Position numbers and translations under genes: made by a program. This document shows, one piece after another, positions 1 through 8,383 of a stretch of 35,407 nucleotides of DNA (position 1 is its first letter; each line of letters opens with the position of its first letter). This DNA comes from Phycisphaeraceae bacterium (GTDB taxonomy: Bacteria; Planctomycetota; Phycisphaerae; Phycisphaerales; Phycisphaeraceae), in assembly GCA_002686995.1 (NCBI GenBank), contig NYZC01000442.1:1-35407 (forward strand), given 5' to 3'. The notes under the pieces were generated by a model that saw only the letters and a program-made list of their open reading frames with translations, did not search any database and was not told where the DNA came from.

Positions 1-67
1 CTCACCCACTCACCCACTCACCCACTCACCCACTCACCCACTCACCCACTCACCCACTCACCCACTC
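1..67. repeat. 8-bp tandem repeat (CTCACCCA)n
   Basis: An uninterrupted array of the 8-bp unit CTCACCCA, about 8.4 units, runs from the window edge to just before the stop codon of the FHA gene at 84. It probably continues to the left. There are no spacers, so it is a minisatellite and not a CRISPR array. Several other short tandem repeats lie between genes in this window. Confidence 0.95.
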
Positions 68-83
68 GCCCATCGCCGGCACG

Positions 84-989
84 TCAGCGACGGCGCCCCA
101 GGTGGCTCAGCGCCGTGCTGCGATGTCGTTCGACGTTGCGGAACAGCGGGCTCTCGTGGTCCGGGTAGTACCGGATCAGCTCGCGGAACGCCTCCGCGGC
201 CTCGCGGTACTGGCCCGCTCGCAGCTTCGCGTAGCCATCCTCGTAGTACCTGATCACCAGGTCGATCAGCTCCGTTTCCAGATCGTTGAATCGCAGCAGA
301 TCGGCCTTGTCCTCGAACGCGTCGCGATCCGACCAGGAGAGCGATTGCTGGTACGCGCGGTACGCGTTGAACCGGTTCGCCTTGGCGATCTGCCGCTGCA
401 TGAAGAACTCGGTGGCCCGCTGCCGCCACGCGTCGGCCCGCACCGGATCCGGGTGCTCGCGGCCCCTCGGCTTTCGCGTCACGTCCCGCTGGATCTGGCT
501 GACCGTGAACACCGGATCAAGCTGCACCGGACCGCTGCTGTCGCGACCGACGACGGTCGCCAGCACGACGATGACTCCGACGGAAACGACCAGGTAGATG
601 CCGATTCCGATCCACAGCTTGGCCCGGCCGCTCAGGCGACGCTCTTCGGCCGGGACGTCCTCCGCGATCGCGGCCCGCCCGCCTTCGGCCGGCGCGATCC
701 TCAACCGGAACGCGGACTGCCGCCCGATCGAGACGACCTCGCCGTCAGCCAGCGGACGCGGCTTGTCGCCGACGCGCGCCCGTCGCACCTTCGTGCCCGA
801 GCGGCTGAGGTTGTAGAGGACCCAGCGATCGCCTTCGTACCGAATCTCGCCGTGATGGCGCGAGACGTGCTCGTCGGCCAGTACGAGATCGTTGTCCTCG
901 GCCCGTCCGAACGTCACGCGCTCCTGCTCGAACGCCAGGTTGCGTCCGGCAGTCTTGCCGTGCATGAGCTGGATCTGCAACGAGGGCAT
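84..989 (-). CDS. FHA-domain membrane protein with C-terminal TPR-like segment
   Basis: A 301-aa protein. Residues 1-100 form an FHA phospho-threonine-binding domain with the usual residues: GR at 28-29, Ser43 and His46 in VSRHH, and Asn60 in NLSRSGT. A single membrane helix lies at about 123-147, so the FHA domain should face the cytoplasm and the remaining ~150 residues the outside. The last ~55 residues (AKLRAGQYREAAEAF onward) look like one TPR hairpin. It is the last gene of the leftward Tad pilus block, 357 bp after tadC and separated from it by a dispersed repeat, so it may have its own promoter. Inference: a reader of phosphorylation by the Hanks kinase at 11590-14136. The ATG at 989 fits the FHA fold start; no strong ribosome site precedes it. 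Confidence 0.85.
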   Translation of the reverse strand: MPSLQIQLMHGKTAGRNLAFEQERVTFGRAEDNDLVLADEHVSRHHGEIRYEGDRWVLYNLSRSGTKVRRARVGDKPRPLADGEVVSIGRQSAFRLRIAPAEGGRAAIAEDVPAEERRLSGRAKLWIGIGIYLVVSVGVIVVLATVVGRDSSGPVQLDPVFTVSQIQRDVTRKPRGREHPDPVRADAWRQRATEFFMQRQIAKANRFNAYRAYQQSLSWSDRDAFEDKADLLRFNDLETELIDLVIRYYEDGYAKLRAGQYREAAEAFRELIRYYPDHESPLFRNVERHRSTALSHLGRRR

Positions 990-1041
990 GGTGCGTCCAA
1001 GTGCAAAGTGTCAGGTGTCGCGTGTCAAGTGGGCCGCATTA

Positions 1042-1195
1042 GTTAGATTCTTCCGCCGTCACGTCTTGTCGCGGCAACGAGAACCTGAAGGACCACCGAT
1101 GAACACGGATGAACACGGATTCTTTTTCTGAATCATCCGTGTCCATCCGTCCGCCCGCGGCGGATCCGTGATTCCTGAACGTTGCGGCTCGGCCG
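1042..1195 (+). repeat. Dispersed palindromic element, copy A
   Basis: It starts with TTAGATTCTTCCGCCGTCAC and ends with CCTGAACGTTGCGGCTCGGC. In between are opposed copies of a GATGAACACGGAT-type motif that can fold into a hairpin. The reverse complement of 9236-9385 matches it almost base for base at both ends and in the middle, apart from small indels. It lies upstream of the FHA gene and downstream of tadC. No coding potential. Confidence 0.85.
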
Positions 1196-1239
1196 AGTCA
1201 GGAAAGACGGAGCGGGGGTTGCAGACGCCGGCGCGCGCC

Positions 1240-1343
1240 GAAATATTCGAAATTCGAAATTCGCAGCACGCTCCGACTCCCTTCGACTTTCCGATTCTTC
1301 ACTCCTCGAATCCGCGACTTTCGACTTTCGACTTTCGACTCTC
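1240..1343. repeat. Short simple repeats between tadC and FHA gene
   Basis: This stretch has a repeated TTCGAAA/GAAATTCG motif (about 1240-1262) and a 7-bp CGACTTT tandem repeat (about 1316-1340) directly after the tadC stop codon. Together with the dispersed element at 1042-1195 it fills the 357-bp gap between tadC and the FHA gene. No gene is seen here. Confidence 0.7.
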
Positions 1344-1346
1344 CCG

Positions 1347-2252
1347 TCAATACAGCCGAAACGCGCCGGTCTGCCAGCGGACGATCATCGGGCCAAAAAG
1401 CGTCAGGACGGCGGCGATCAGGACCAGCATGGTCGGGAGGAGGATGTAGAGGCTCGCCGACGCCGCGAGCTTCTCGGCGCGCACCGAACGATACAGCCGA
1501 AGCATGCCCGCCTGCGTGGACAGGATCGTCGCGAGCGGCGTGCCGAGCCGCTCGGCCTGGTTGATCGCGCCGACCATCGACCGCAGCGCTTCGATCGGTA
1601 TCCGCTCGGACAGGTGCTCGAGCGCGGTCGCTCGGTTCGCCCCGAAGCCGATTTCGTGCTGCACGATTTTCAGCTCCTGGTTGAAGTCGTCCTCCGGATC
1701 GTCGCGCACCACGGTCTCGATCGCCTCGGTGAACGTGCTGCCCGCGCCCATCATCAGCGAGATCAGGTCGAGCGTGTAGGGAAGCTTCTTGTTGATCCGG
1801 CGCTGGCGGGCAAGCGACGCCGAGCGCAGCGACCACATCGGCGCGACCAGGCCCATGACGCCGATCAGGACCGGGATGACCGGCGACGGCGCGCCGACCA
1901 GCACGCCGATGAGCCAGCTGACCACGCCGGCCGCCACCCCGCATACGAGGCACATCGCCAGCTGCTCGTCGACCGAGTAGCCGGCCGCGTTGCCGCTCGC
2001 GTCCAGGTCCTGCCGCACGCGGCGCCGAAGCCCCGGCACGTCGAACCGGCGCGCCGCGGCCAGCGCGGGCAGCCACGCCGGCGCCAGCCATCGCCGCTCG
2101 AACAGGCTTCGCCGCGGCGGCGCGCCCAGGGCCTCGGCGATGCGTCGCTGCACCGGCGGCTCGATCACGACCGGGTGCCGGAACATCGACCAGATGCAGA
2201 GGAACACCGCGGCGAAAACGATGATCGTGATGAGCACCTGCATCAGCGGCAT
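1347..2252 (-). CDS. tadC: Tad pilus inner-membrane platform protein TadC (T2SSF family)
   Basis: A 301-aa GspF/TadC-type protein. An N-terminal helix (MQVLITIIVFAAVFLCIW) is followed by a cytoplasmic stretch, two central helices around SPVIPVLIGVMGLVAPMW, the helical T2SSF domain (LPYTLDLISLMMGAGSTFTEAIE, then the RSMVGAINQAERLGTPLA segment typical of the family) and a last helix near the C-terminus (LLPTMLVLIAAVLTLFGPM). With TadB it should form the inner-membrane platform driven by the CpaF ATPase. It lies 33 bp after tadB on the same strand, in the usual order cpaF-tadB-tadC. The ATG at 2252 gives the expected N-terminal membrane helix. Confidence 0.92.
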   Translation of the reverse strand: MPLMQVLITIIVFAAVFLCIWSMFRHPVVIEPPVQRRIAEALGAPPRRSLFERRWLAPAWLPALAAARRFDVPGLRRRVRQDLDASGNAAGYSVDEQLAMCLVCGVAAGVVSWLIGVLVGAPSPVIPVLIGVMGLVAPMWSLRSASLARQRRINKKLPYTLDLISLMMGAGSTFTEAIETVVRDDPEDDFNQELKIVQHEIGFGANRATALEHLSERIPIEALRSMVGAINQAERLGTPLATILSTQAGMLRLYRSVRAEKLAASASLYILLPTMLVLIAAVLTLFGPMIVRWQTGAFRLY

Positions 2253-2285
2253 GAGTTTCGACCGACTCTTCGACGCTTGCGACCT

Positions 2286-3128
2286 TCAGATATCCACGTC
2301 CATGATCCTGCGTATCCACCAGAACGCCGCCGCGATCAGGACCGCCGCGATCAGCAGCAGCGCCCGCCCCAGCGGCACCCTGAACATCAGCTCGACCCCT
2401 ACGCGATCGAACATCCACGCCATGCCCAGCAGCAGCGCGGGCATGCACGCGATCGAGATCGCCTCGAAGCGCCCGCTCGCGGTCACGGCGTCGAGCTTGC
2501 CCTCGAGGCGCTGGATCTCGCGAATGCTGGCCCCGATCCGGTCCAGGCTGTCGCCGACGTCGCCGCCGCGCCGCCGGTGCATCTCCAGCGCGGTGAACAG
2601 CAGCCGGTAGTGACTCGATCCGATCCGGTTGGCCGCCTGGCGCATCGCCTCGTTCAGGTCGAGTCCCATCTGATACTCGCGCATGAGCTGGGCGAACTCG
2701 TCACGGATCGGCGACATCGAGTTCGCGACGAGGACCTCCATCGACTGGACGAGGTTCAGCCCGGCTCGCACCGACGACGCGAGCGTCGTGATGCCGTCGA
2801 CGATCTGCCGGTCGAGCCGCTCGCGGCGCCGGGCGTCGAGGTGGCGCACCAGCAGCCACGGCACGCCCGACGCCATCACCGCGCCGGCCACGAACCAGAG
2901 CCAGTGCTCGAGCAGCAGGCCGGCCATCAGCGCGACCCCCAGGACCAGGACCACCCCGAGGATCACCGCGAGCCGCGGCGAGACGTCGATCAGCAATTGC
3001 TTGACGAGCACGCGCTCGTACCAGCGCTCCTGCCGATGCGCCATTGCCGTCGCGAACGGCATCCCGACCAGGATGATCATCACCACGGCGAAGAAGACCA
3101 CGGCGCTCAACGCGGCGAGCTCGGTCAA
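2286..3128 (-). CDS. tadB: Tad pilus inner-membrane platform protein TadB (T2SSF family)
   Basis: A 280-aa protein with an N-terminal helix (LSAVVFFAVVMIILVGM), a helix pair at about 50-85, the T2SSF domain (DGITTLASSVRAGLNLVQSMEVL, later LLFTALEMHRRRGGDVGDSLDRIG) and a C-terminal helix. It is the partner of TadC in the inner-membrane platform. The reading frame begins with TTG at 3128, inside the TTGA overlap with the cpaF stop codon. A GGTGGGGG stretch about 8 bases upstream could act as ribosome site. No in-frame ATG would keep the first helix, so coupled translation from TTG is the best reading. Confidence 0.92.
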   Translation of the reverse strand: MTELAALSAVVFFAVVMIILVGMPFATAMAHRQERWYERVLVKQLLIDVSPRLAVILGVVLVLGVALMAGLLLEHWLWFVAGAVMASGVPWLLVRHLDARRRERLDRQIVDGITTLASSVRAGLNLVQSMEVLVANSMSPIRDEFAQLMREYQMGLDLNEAMRQAANRIGSSHYRLLFTALEMHRRRGGDVGDSLDRIGASIREIQRLEGKLDAVTASGRFEAISIACMPALLLGMAWMFDRVGVELMFRVPLGRALLLIAAVLIAAAFWWIRRIMDVDI

Positions 3129-4999
3129 AGGAACACCCCCACCTCGATGCCCCCTTCGTCGATCATCGTCTCCGCGAACGATGGCATGTAGCCGCTGTGC
3201 CGCAGCCGCCCTTGCTCGCCCTCGTGCAGGACGAAGATGTCCTCGGTGCGAATCTGGTCCGTCTCGCGATCGATCTCGGTGATCTCGGTGACGTGCGTGA
3301 CCCGCCGCGCGCCGTTCGGGAAGCGCTGCACCTGGACGATGAGATCGAGCGCCGAGACGACCTGCTCCCGCACGGCGCGGATCGGCATCTCGACCGCCAT
3401 GAGCACGAGCGTCTCGAGTCGCTGCATCGCCTCGTTGGGCGTGTTGGCGTGGATCGTGGAAAGCGAGCCGTCATGCCCGGTGTTCATCGCCTGCAGCATG
3501 TCGAGCGCCTCGGGACCGCGCACCTCGCCCACGATGATGCGGTCCGGCCGCATGCGCAGCGCGTTGCGCACGAGGTGGCGGATCGTGAACTCGCCGCGCC
3601 CCTCCACGTTCGCGGGACGGGACTCCAGGCCGACGACGTGCGGCTGCGGCAGGCGAAGCTCCGCCGACTCCTCGATGGTCACGATGCGCTCGCCCGGGCG
3701 GGCGTAGGCCGAGAGCGTGTTGAGCAGCGTCGTCTTGCCCGACCCCGTGCCGCCCGACACGATGATGTTCTTGCGGGCGATGACGCAGCCCTGAAGGAAC
3801 TCCGCGCACGGGGCGCTGATCGAGCCACGCTCGATCAGGTCGTCGATCGTGAAGGGGATCCAGCCGAACTTCCGGATCGTCACGCACGGTCCGACGAGCG
3901 ACAGCGGGCTGATGATGACGTTCACCCGGCTGCCGTCGGACAGGCGGGCGTCGACGAGCGGCGTCGAGTGATCCACGCGGCGGCCGACGGGCGTGATGAT
4001 GCGCTCGATCACGCTCATCAGCATGTCCTCGGAGAAGAAGGAGCGGGTGGTCGGCTGGATCAGGCCGTTCTTCTCGACGTAGATGCGCGAGGGCCCCACG
4101 ACCATGATCTCGCTGACGTTGGCCATGTCGAGCAGGTCCTGGAGCGGACCGAGCCCGAACATGATGTCCTGGACGTCCTTCGACACGGTGCGGTGGACGA
4201 TGTATCGGCGCAGGCCGCGCGTGATCGAAGGCAGCGTCTGGCGGAACAGGTCGTCGAACGCCTCCTCGGCGACGGTCAGGTCCTCGTTGACGGTCGTCGG
4301 ATCGAACAGCAGCGGCATCATGTCGACGATCGAAGTGACGATCTGGGCCATCGCCTGCTCGCGCTGCGGATCGAGAAGCCGCTGGTCCGCGGGCTGGTAG
4401 TCGGTCTGGAACCGGCCCTGGCACTGGCGCACCACCTCGGCGATGACCAGGCGATGAATGTGCGTGCGGCAGGTGTGGGCGACCAGCTCCCCTTCCATGT
4501 CCCGGCAGCGCGCGTCGAGAATGTCCTCGAGGTGAACCAGGCACTGCTCGACGAACGCGTTGTCGGACTTGTTGAGGCTCGCGGTGACCCGCAGGTTCAT
4601 TCGATCGAGCAGCTCGGCGTGCACGGCGCGCTCGAATTCGATCAGCTTCTCCTGCAGCGCCTGCTGATCGTCGCTCGGTGCCCCGGGCACGTCGCCGGCA
4701 CGGCCGCCGGGACGAATCAGGGCGAGCGAGAACTGGGCGATCTGGATCTCGTCGCCGAACTCGATGCGCAGCGGCGCGTCGCGGAGCACTTCGCGGTTGG
4801 CGACCCGGGTGCCGCTGCGGGTGAGGTTTTCAATGAAGAACTGGTTGCCCTTGCCGAAGATCCGCGCGTGACGGCGGGCGATGAAGGGGCCGCTGATCCG
4901 GACGTCGCACTCGTCGGAGCGGCCCACGACGAACGGATCGGCGTCGACCTGGAGCACCCTGCGCTGGTTTGTCGAGTTGTCGTGGAGCCAGATTTCCAT
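3125..4999 (-). CDS. cpaF: FHA-CpaF/TadA fusion: Tad pilus assembly ATPase
   Basis: A 624-aa secretion ATPase, longer than usual CpaF proteins (about 400-500 aa) because of an N-terminal FHA domain at 1-95 ([27 protein letters not shown]). The conserved FHA serine of the SxxH motif is Ala41 here. A helical linker follows (about 110-270), then the CpaF core: [15 protein letters not shown] (about 295-309), Walker A GGTGSGKT at 416-423, the acidic EESAEL box at 443-448, Walker B IIVGEVRG near 488-495, and the His box GSLSTIHAN at 511-519. All ATPase motifs are intact. The function is ATP-driven pilin polymerisation with TadB and TadC. The stop codon overlaps the tadB start by 4 bases. The ATG at 4999 has no clear ribosome site and follows a large hairpin. 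Confidence 0.93.
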   Translation of the reverse strand: MEIWLHDNSTNQRRVLQVDADPFVVGRSDECDVRISGPFIARRHARIFGKGNQFFIENLTRSGTRVANREVLRDAPLRIEFGDEIQIAQFSLALIRPGGRAGDVPGAPSDDQQALQEKLIEFERAVHAELLDRMNLRVTASLNKSDNAFVEQCLVHLEDILDARCRDMEGELVAHTCRTHIHRLVIAEVVRQCQGRFQTDYQPADQRLLDPQREQAMAQIVTSIVDMMPLLFDPTTVNEDLTVAEEAFDDLFRQTLPSITRGLRRYIVHRTVSKDVQDIMFGLGPLQDLLDMANVSEIMVVGPSRIYVEKNGLIQPTTRSFFSEDMLMSVIERIITPVGRRVDHSTPLVDARLSDGSRVNVIISPLSLVGPCVTIRKFGWIPFTIDDLIERGSISAPCAEFLQGCVIARKNIIVSGGTGSGKTTLLNTLSAYARPGERIVTIEESAELRLPQPHVVGLESRPANVEGRGEFTIRHLVRNALRMRPDRIIVGEVRGPEALDMLQAMNTGHDGSLSTIHANTPNEAMQRLETLVLMAVEMPIRAVREQVVSALDLIVQVQRFPNGARRVTHVTEITEIDRETDQIRTEDIFVLHEGEQGRLRHSGYMPSFAETMIDEGGIEVGVFL

Positions 5000-5000
5000 G

Positions 5001-5119
5001 TCAATACGCTATTAGTCGTCAGGCCAATCGTTTTTTTTCGTTTCGGACTCGGGTCGGAAGACTGGTCCGAAATGACCCACAATGACCCACAACGATTGGC
5101 TTGACGACGAATAGCTTGA
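5001..5119 (-). promoter_or_regulatory. Large two-tier inverted repeat in the cpaF leader
   Basis: Arms of 25 bp at 5008-5032 and 5091-5115 match at 23 of 25 positions. TCAA (5001-5004) and TTGA (5116-5119) extend the stem after a small bulge. A perfect inner stem of 8 bp (TTTCGGAC, 5041-5048 with 5065-5072) lies in the loop, next to a 10-bp direct repeat AATGACCCAC (5071-5090). In the leftward transcript the stem would end one base before the FHA-cpaF start codon, where no ribosome site is visible. It could be an RNA switch, an attenuator or a small mobile palindrome. The structure is seen; the role is inferred. Confidence 0.7.
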
Positions 5120-5130
5120 TTTTCCAGAAT

Positions 5131-5958
5131 TCACGGTTCGACAAGGGCCGGTCCGGGCAGCCTGCCGCCGACCGCCTTGCTCAGAATGTTGAGCACTTCC
5201 CGGTTGATCGACGGCGACTTGATCTTGGGGTACTCGGGGTCGTCCGGGTTGCGCAGGTGAAGCTCGAAGTCGCCCGCGGCCAGCTTCTCGATCATCGACA
5301 GGTACGTCGCCTCCCAGGGGCGCACCTGGATCGTGATCGTCCGGAACTGGCGTGACCGGCGTCGCGACGTGGCCTCCGCCTCGTCGTTCACCGTCCGCGT
5401 GCCGAGCGCCAGGACCTCCACGAACTCGAGCACGGGCATGACCCGCGGCACCGTCCCTCCGGTCCGGAACGGCGCCTCGATGTCCACGTACGCGCCGGGC
5501 TTCAGCGCCCCGACGAGCGTCCGGCTCTTGACCGGCAGCGCGACCAGGCGGAAACCCTTCTTGGGCATCAGCTGCCCCGCGGCGGAACCGGTCTCCGAGA
5601 ACAGGCTGTACGTCAGGACGCTGTTTTGCGGTGCCGGCTGGATGAGCCGCTTGCCGAGCCAGTTCCTGACGGTGCGGCGTTCCTTGTCCACGCCCGGCTC
5701 GTCGGTGACGGCGTTGCCGAACGCCTGCGCGTAGGTGCGCGGAATGACGAACGCGTCGACGTCGCGGGCTTTCAGCTTGTCGCCGATGCTCAGCGAGCGG
5801 TTCAGGCGGTAGATCGTGATCTCACGCTCGCGGCGGCCCTCCCGCTCGCGGCTGACGTACACGTTGACCAGGATCACCGCGAGGATGCCGACGCCGACGG
5901 CCACCGCCATGAGACGGACGTTCGAGTTCTGCGGCGTCGGAGATGAAGGCTCCGTCAT
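5131..5958 (-). CDS. cpaB: Tad pilus assembly protein CpaB/RcpC (SAF domain)
   Basis: 275 aa from the ATG at 5958, which has a CGGAG ribosome site 7 bases upstream; the open frame extends further back but without a better start. The N-terminus has one membrane helix (VRLMAVAVGVGILAVILVNVY). A SAF-like domain follows (LNRSLSIGDKLKARDV, then LGKRLIQPAPQNSVLTYSLF) and then the RcpC-type beta domain (FRLVALPVKSRTLVGALKPG). RcpC/CpaB proteins are periplasmic partners of the Tad secretin. No secretin gene is present nearby, so the partner must be encoded elsewhere. The stop codon is 131 bp upstream of the FHA-cpaF start. Confidence 0.9.
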   Translation of the reverse strand: MTEPSSPTPQNSNVRLMAVAVGVGILAVILVNVYVSREREGRREREITIYRLNRSLSIGDKLKARDVDAFVIPRTYAQAFGNAVTDEPGVDKERRTVRNWLGKRLIQPAPQNSVLTYSLFSETGSAAGQLMPKKGFRLVALPVKSRTLVGALKPGAYVDIEAPFRTGGTVPRVMPVLEFVEVLALGTRTVNDEAEATSRRRSRQFRTITIQVRPWEATYLSMIEKLAAGDFELHLRNPDDPEYPKIKSPSINREVLNILSKAVGGRLPGPALVEP

Positions 5959-6106
5959 GCAGGTCGCTCCGGAAGAGTCAATCGGTGTGGCAGATCGTAA
6001 CCGCTCATGGTCGCGCCGTGCATCAGACCATCGCTGACGAAACGAAGGCGCCACGAAAACACGAGCGCCCCCAGCCCCTGAACCTGGACTGGACATCCGG
6101 GACCGG

Positions 6107-8161
6107 TCAATCCTCCGGGATCGATCCCAACGGGTAGACCAGGAAATACCGCCCTTTCCTGAGAAACGGCAGCGTGACCTCCTTGCCGTAGATCTTCAAC
6201 GTCCGCGTGCCTTCGCGCCCGAAGGTGACCGTCCGGATCAGGGCGCGATCCGCCGTGCCGATGCCGCTCCAGACGCCCGGATGCTCCTCGTCGCGGGTCC
6301 GCCAATCGCCGATCGGCTCGAGATTCAGCGGCTCGCCCTCCTCGAGAATCTCGCGGTAGGCGAGCAGCTCGTCGTAGACCGACTGCACGTCGATCATCCC
6401 GAGAAAGAACGCCGGCAGATCGTTGCGCGGAAACGGCAGCTCGGAGTAGTCCTTGAGCAGGCCGTGGTGGAAGACGGAGACCGTCTTCGCGCCGCGCAGC
6501 AGCGTATGGCGAATCGTCTCCTTGTAGGCCTCGGCCGAAACCAGCTTGAACCCGGCCTCCAGCCTGGGCAAGTCCTTGGCCTGGTTCAGGACGTAGCCCG
6601 TGCGCGGCACCAGCACTTCGCCCGGGCCCAGCGCCTTCATGCACCTCGAATAGAGTCCGACGTGGTCCGCGAACACCGCCCAGTCCGCATCGATCTGGTT
6701 CTGCCGGCCGTACACCGGCGTCGAAAAGTACACGCGCGGCTGCGCAATCTGCATGCCGCTGCCTTCGAAGCCGTAGGCGGGAAACTGATCCGGCTCGGGC
6801 TCCGTCCGGTTGATCGGCCAGTCGAAGAAGCTTCCCGTCAGGCAGTTCGGGAAGTGCTGGTGGATCGGGTCGGACATCGTCGTCTTGTGCATGAACGCGC
6901 GGGCCGCGTCGGCGAGGAGCTGGTACTCTTCGACCGTGTCCATCTCGTCCACGCCGAACCGGTCGATGCACTTGATGCACTTCATCGCCTGCTCGAGCGC
7001 CTGCTGTACGTTGAAGCGGTGGGCCGCGCTGGTCCGCAGGTAGGTGCCGTCCTCGACATCGGCGATATACGCCTGCATGCCGACCCCGTACGCCCTGAGC
7101 AGGCGGCAGAAATAATCGGCGGCGTCGGCGTGCGACCGCTCGTAGAGAATCGACGGACAGGTGAAGAAACGACTGACGGAGACCGGATCCGCCTCGGGCA
7201 GATGGTTCGAGTTGTCCTTGAACAGCCAGTGACCGATCGCCTGCGGCTGGAAGATGACCGGGAAGCCCCGGTTCTGCATGTACCGGGCGCCGAAGACCAT
7301 CGGGAGCTGCCGGTGCCGACGCCCCATGATCCAGAAGCCGCCGAACTGCTGGGGCAGCAGCCCACGGTCCAGGAACGCGTCGAGCAGGTCGTAGTTGTTG
7401 CCCCAGTGGTCGTCGTGAAGGATGGGCCAGCGATTGCCGCGCGCATGCTCGAGCTTCGGAATATGCTCGTCGAGCAGCGCGAGAATCTGCTCGTGCCGGT
7501 CGCTCAGCTCCTCGTCGATGCGGGCGAGATAGAGTTCGCCATAGGAGCCGCCGCGTCGGTGGTGCGGCGAGCGCGCCCACATCTCCGGCGAAAGGGCGCG
7601 AAAGGAAGGCCGATAACGCTTGATCTGCACGAAGTACGGATCGGTGACCGCTCGGATCGGCTCGAGCGGCGCCAGCGACATTCGTACGAGCGCCGTCCAT
7701 GTGCGTCCAGTGACCTGTGACGACAGCACCTCGACCGGGAGCGTGCCACCCGTCGCGCCCAGCACATCCACCGAGAAGGTCGCGGGCTCGGTCTCGATTG
7801 CCCCGTCCTCATCCTCGGCGAACCATTCGAAGACGAAGCGATCCGCGTGCGTTCTGAAGCGCCGCTGGAAAGACTCGATGCGCACGTAGAGGTGAGCCGC
7901 CGAGCGCATCATGGCAACTTCGGTCGCGCGCTCGCTGCCCGGGTTCTCGGGCCTGGCGACGCGTGCCGTCGGCACGTGCGTCCAGCCGTGCGAATCCTCG
8001 GGCCCCCGTCGCGAGCGGATCCCGACCAGGTATGCCGCGTCGTCCGAAGCGAAGTTCGGCGCGTGATCGAATGGCTTGAGCGGATCGTTGTTGACCGGCC
8101 CCCCGGCGGCGCCGACCGCCACGGCCGCCAGCATCGTGATTACAAGAATGATTCGAGCCAT
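6107..8161 (-). CDS. Large exported protein of unknown function, possibly glycosidase-like, inside the Tad locus
   Basis: 684 aa. The ATG at 8161 is chosen because GGAAGG lies 5 bases upstream and a signal peptide follows (ARIILVITMLAAVAVGAAGG). The first ~200 residues after the signal look like a beta-rich sugar-binding-type domain (SAAHLYVRIESFQRRF, then FVFEWFAEDEDG). The rest is rich in aromatic and acidic residues in a barrel-like alternation (WPILHDDHWGNNYDLLDAF, YIADVEDGTYL, VSVFHHGLLKDYSELPFPRN). I recognise no named family; a TIM-barrel glycoside-hydrolase-like enzyme is a guess. It sits on the same strand as the pilus genes, between tadE and cpaB, but a strong inverted repeat (8226-8285) precedes it, so it may be a separate transcription unit. 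Confidence 0.8.
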   Translation of the reverse strand: MARIILVITMLAAVAVGAAGGPVNNDPLKPFDHAPNFASDDAAYLVGIRSRRGPEDSHGWTHVPTARVARPENPGSERATEVAMMRSAAHLYVRIESFQRRFRTHADRFVFEWFAEDEDGAIETEPATFSVDVLGATGGTLPVEVLSSQVTGRTWTALVRMSLAPLEPIRAVTDPYFVQIKRYRPSFRALSPEMWARSPHHRRGGSYGELYLARIDEELSDRHEQILALLDEHIPKLEHARGNRWPILHDDHWGNNYDLLDAFLDRGLLPQQFGGFWIMGRRHRQLPMVFGARYMQNRGFPVIFQPQAIGHWLFKDNSNHLPEADPVSVSRFFTCPSILYERSHADAADYFCRLLRAYGVGMQAYIADVEDGTYLRTSAAHRFNVQQALEQAMKCIKCIDRFGVDEMDTVEEYQLLADAARAFMHKTTMSDPIHQHFPNCLTGSFFDWPINRTEPEPDQFPAYGFEGSGMQIAQPRVYFSTPVYGRQNQIDADWAVFADHVGLYSRCMKALGPGEVLVPRTGYVLNQAKDLPRLEAGFKLVSAEAYKETIRHTLLRGAKTVSVFHHGLLKDYSELPFPRNDLPAFFLGMIDVQSVYDELLAYREILEEGEPLNLEPIGDWRTRDEEHPGVWSGIGTADRALIRTVTFGREGTRTLKIYGKEVTLPFLRKGRYFLVYPLGSIPED

Positions 8162-8202
8162 CAAAACCTTCCGGTCCCCGCCGCCGATCCGAACGCGCGC
8201 TC

Positions 8203-8285
8203 TTTCGATCGAAATCAGGCCAGTGGTCGCTTCATCGTGTCGCGGACGGCCTCGAGCCCGTCCACCCCGTGAGGGTTGAAGCGAC
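8203..8285. terminator. Nested inverted repeats between tadE-like gene and exported protein
   Basis: The outer stem pairs GTCGCTTCA (8226-8234) with TGAAGCGAC (8277-8285), and the inner stem pairs GGACGG (8244-8249) with CCGTCC (8258-8263). There is no T-tract on either side, so termination is only suggested. A separate perfect 12-bp palindrome, TTTCGATCGAAA, lies at 8203-8214, 42 bp before the start of the exported protein, where an operator could sit. Confidence 0.4.
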
Positions 8286-8383
8286 GGTCAGGAATGCTAG
8301 GCGCCGCGGGGAAAAGATTCAAAATCCCGTATCCCGGGCAAGCCTGGATTGATCACACCGGTCGCGCCGAGACCCTGCTGGAT

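Noticed and set aside
1-67. CRISPR array
   Set aside because: The 8-bp units are contiguous with no spacers, and no cas genes are present.
1182-5104. Very long open frames on the plus strand (about 1182-3191 and 3197-5104) opposite tadC, tadB and cpaF
   Set aside because: They are rich in Arg, His, Asp and Gln without any domain or hydrophobic core, and lie opposite clear Tad genes with intact motifs. They are antisense effects of GC-rich codon use.
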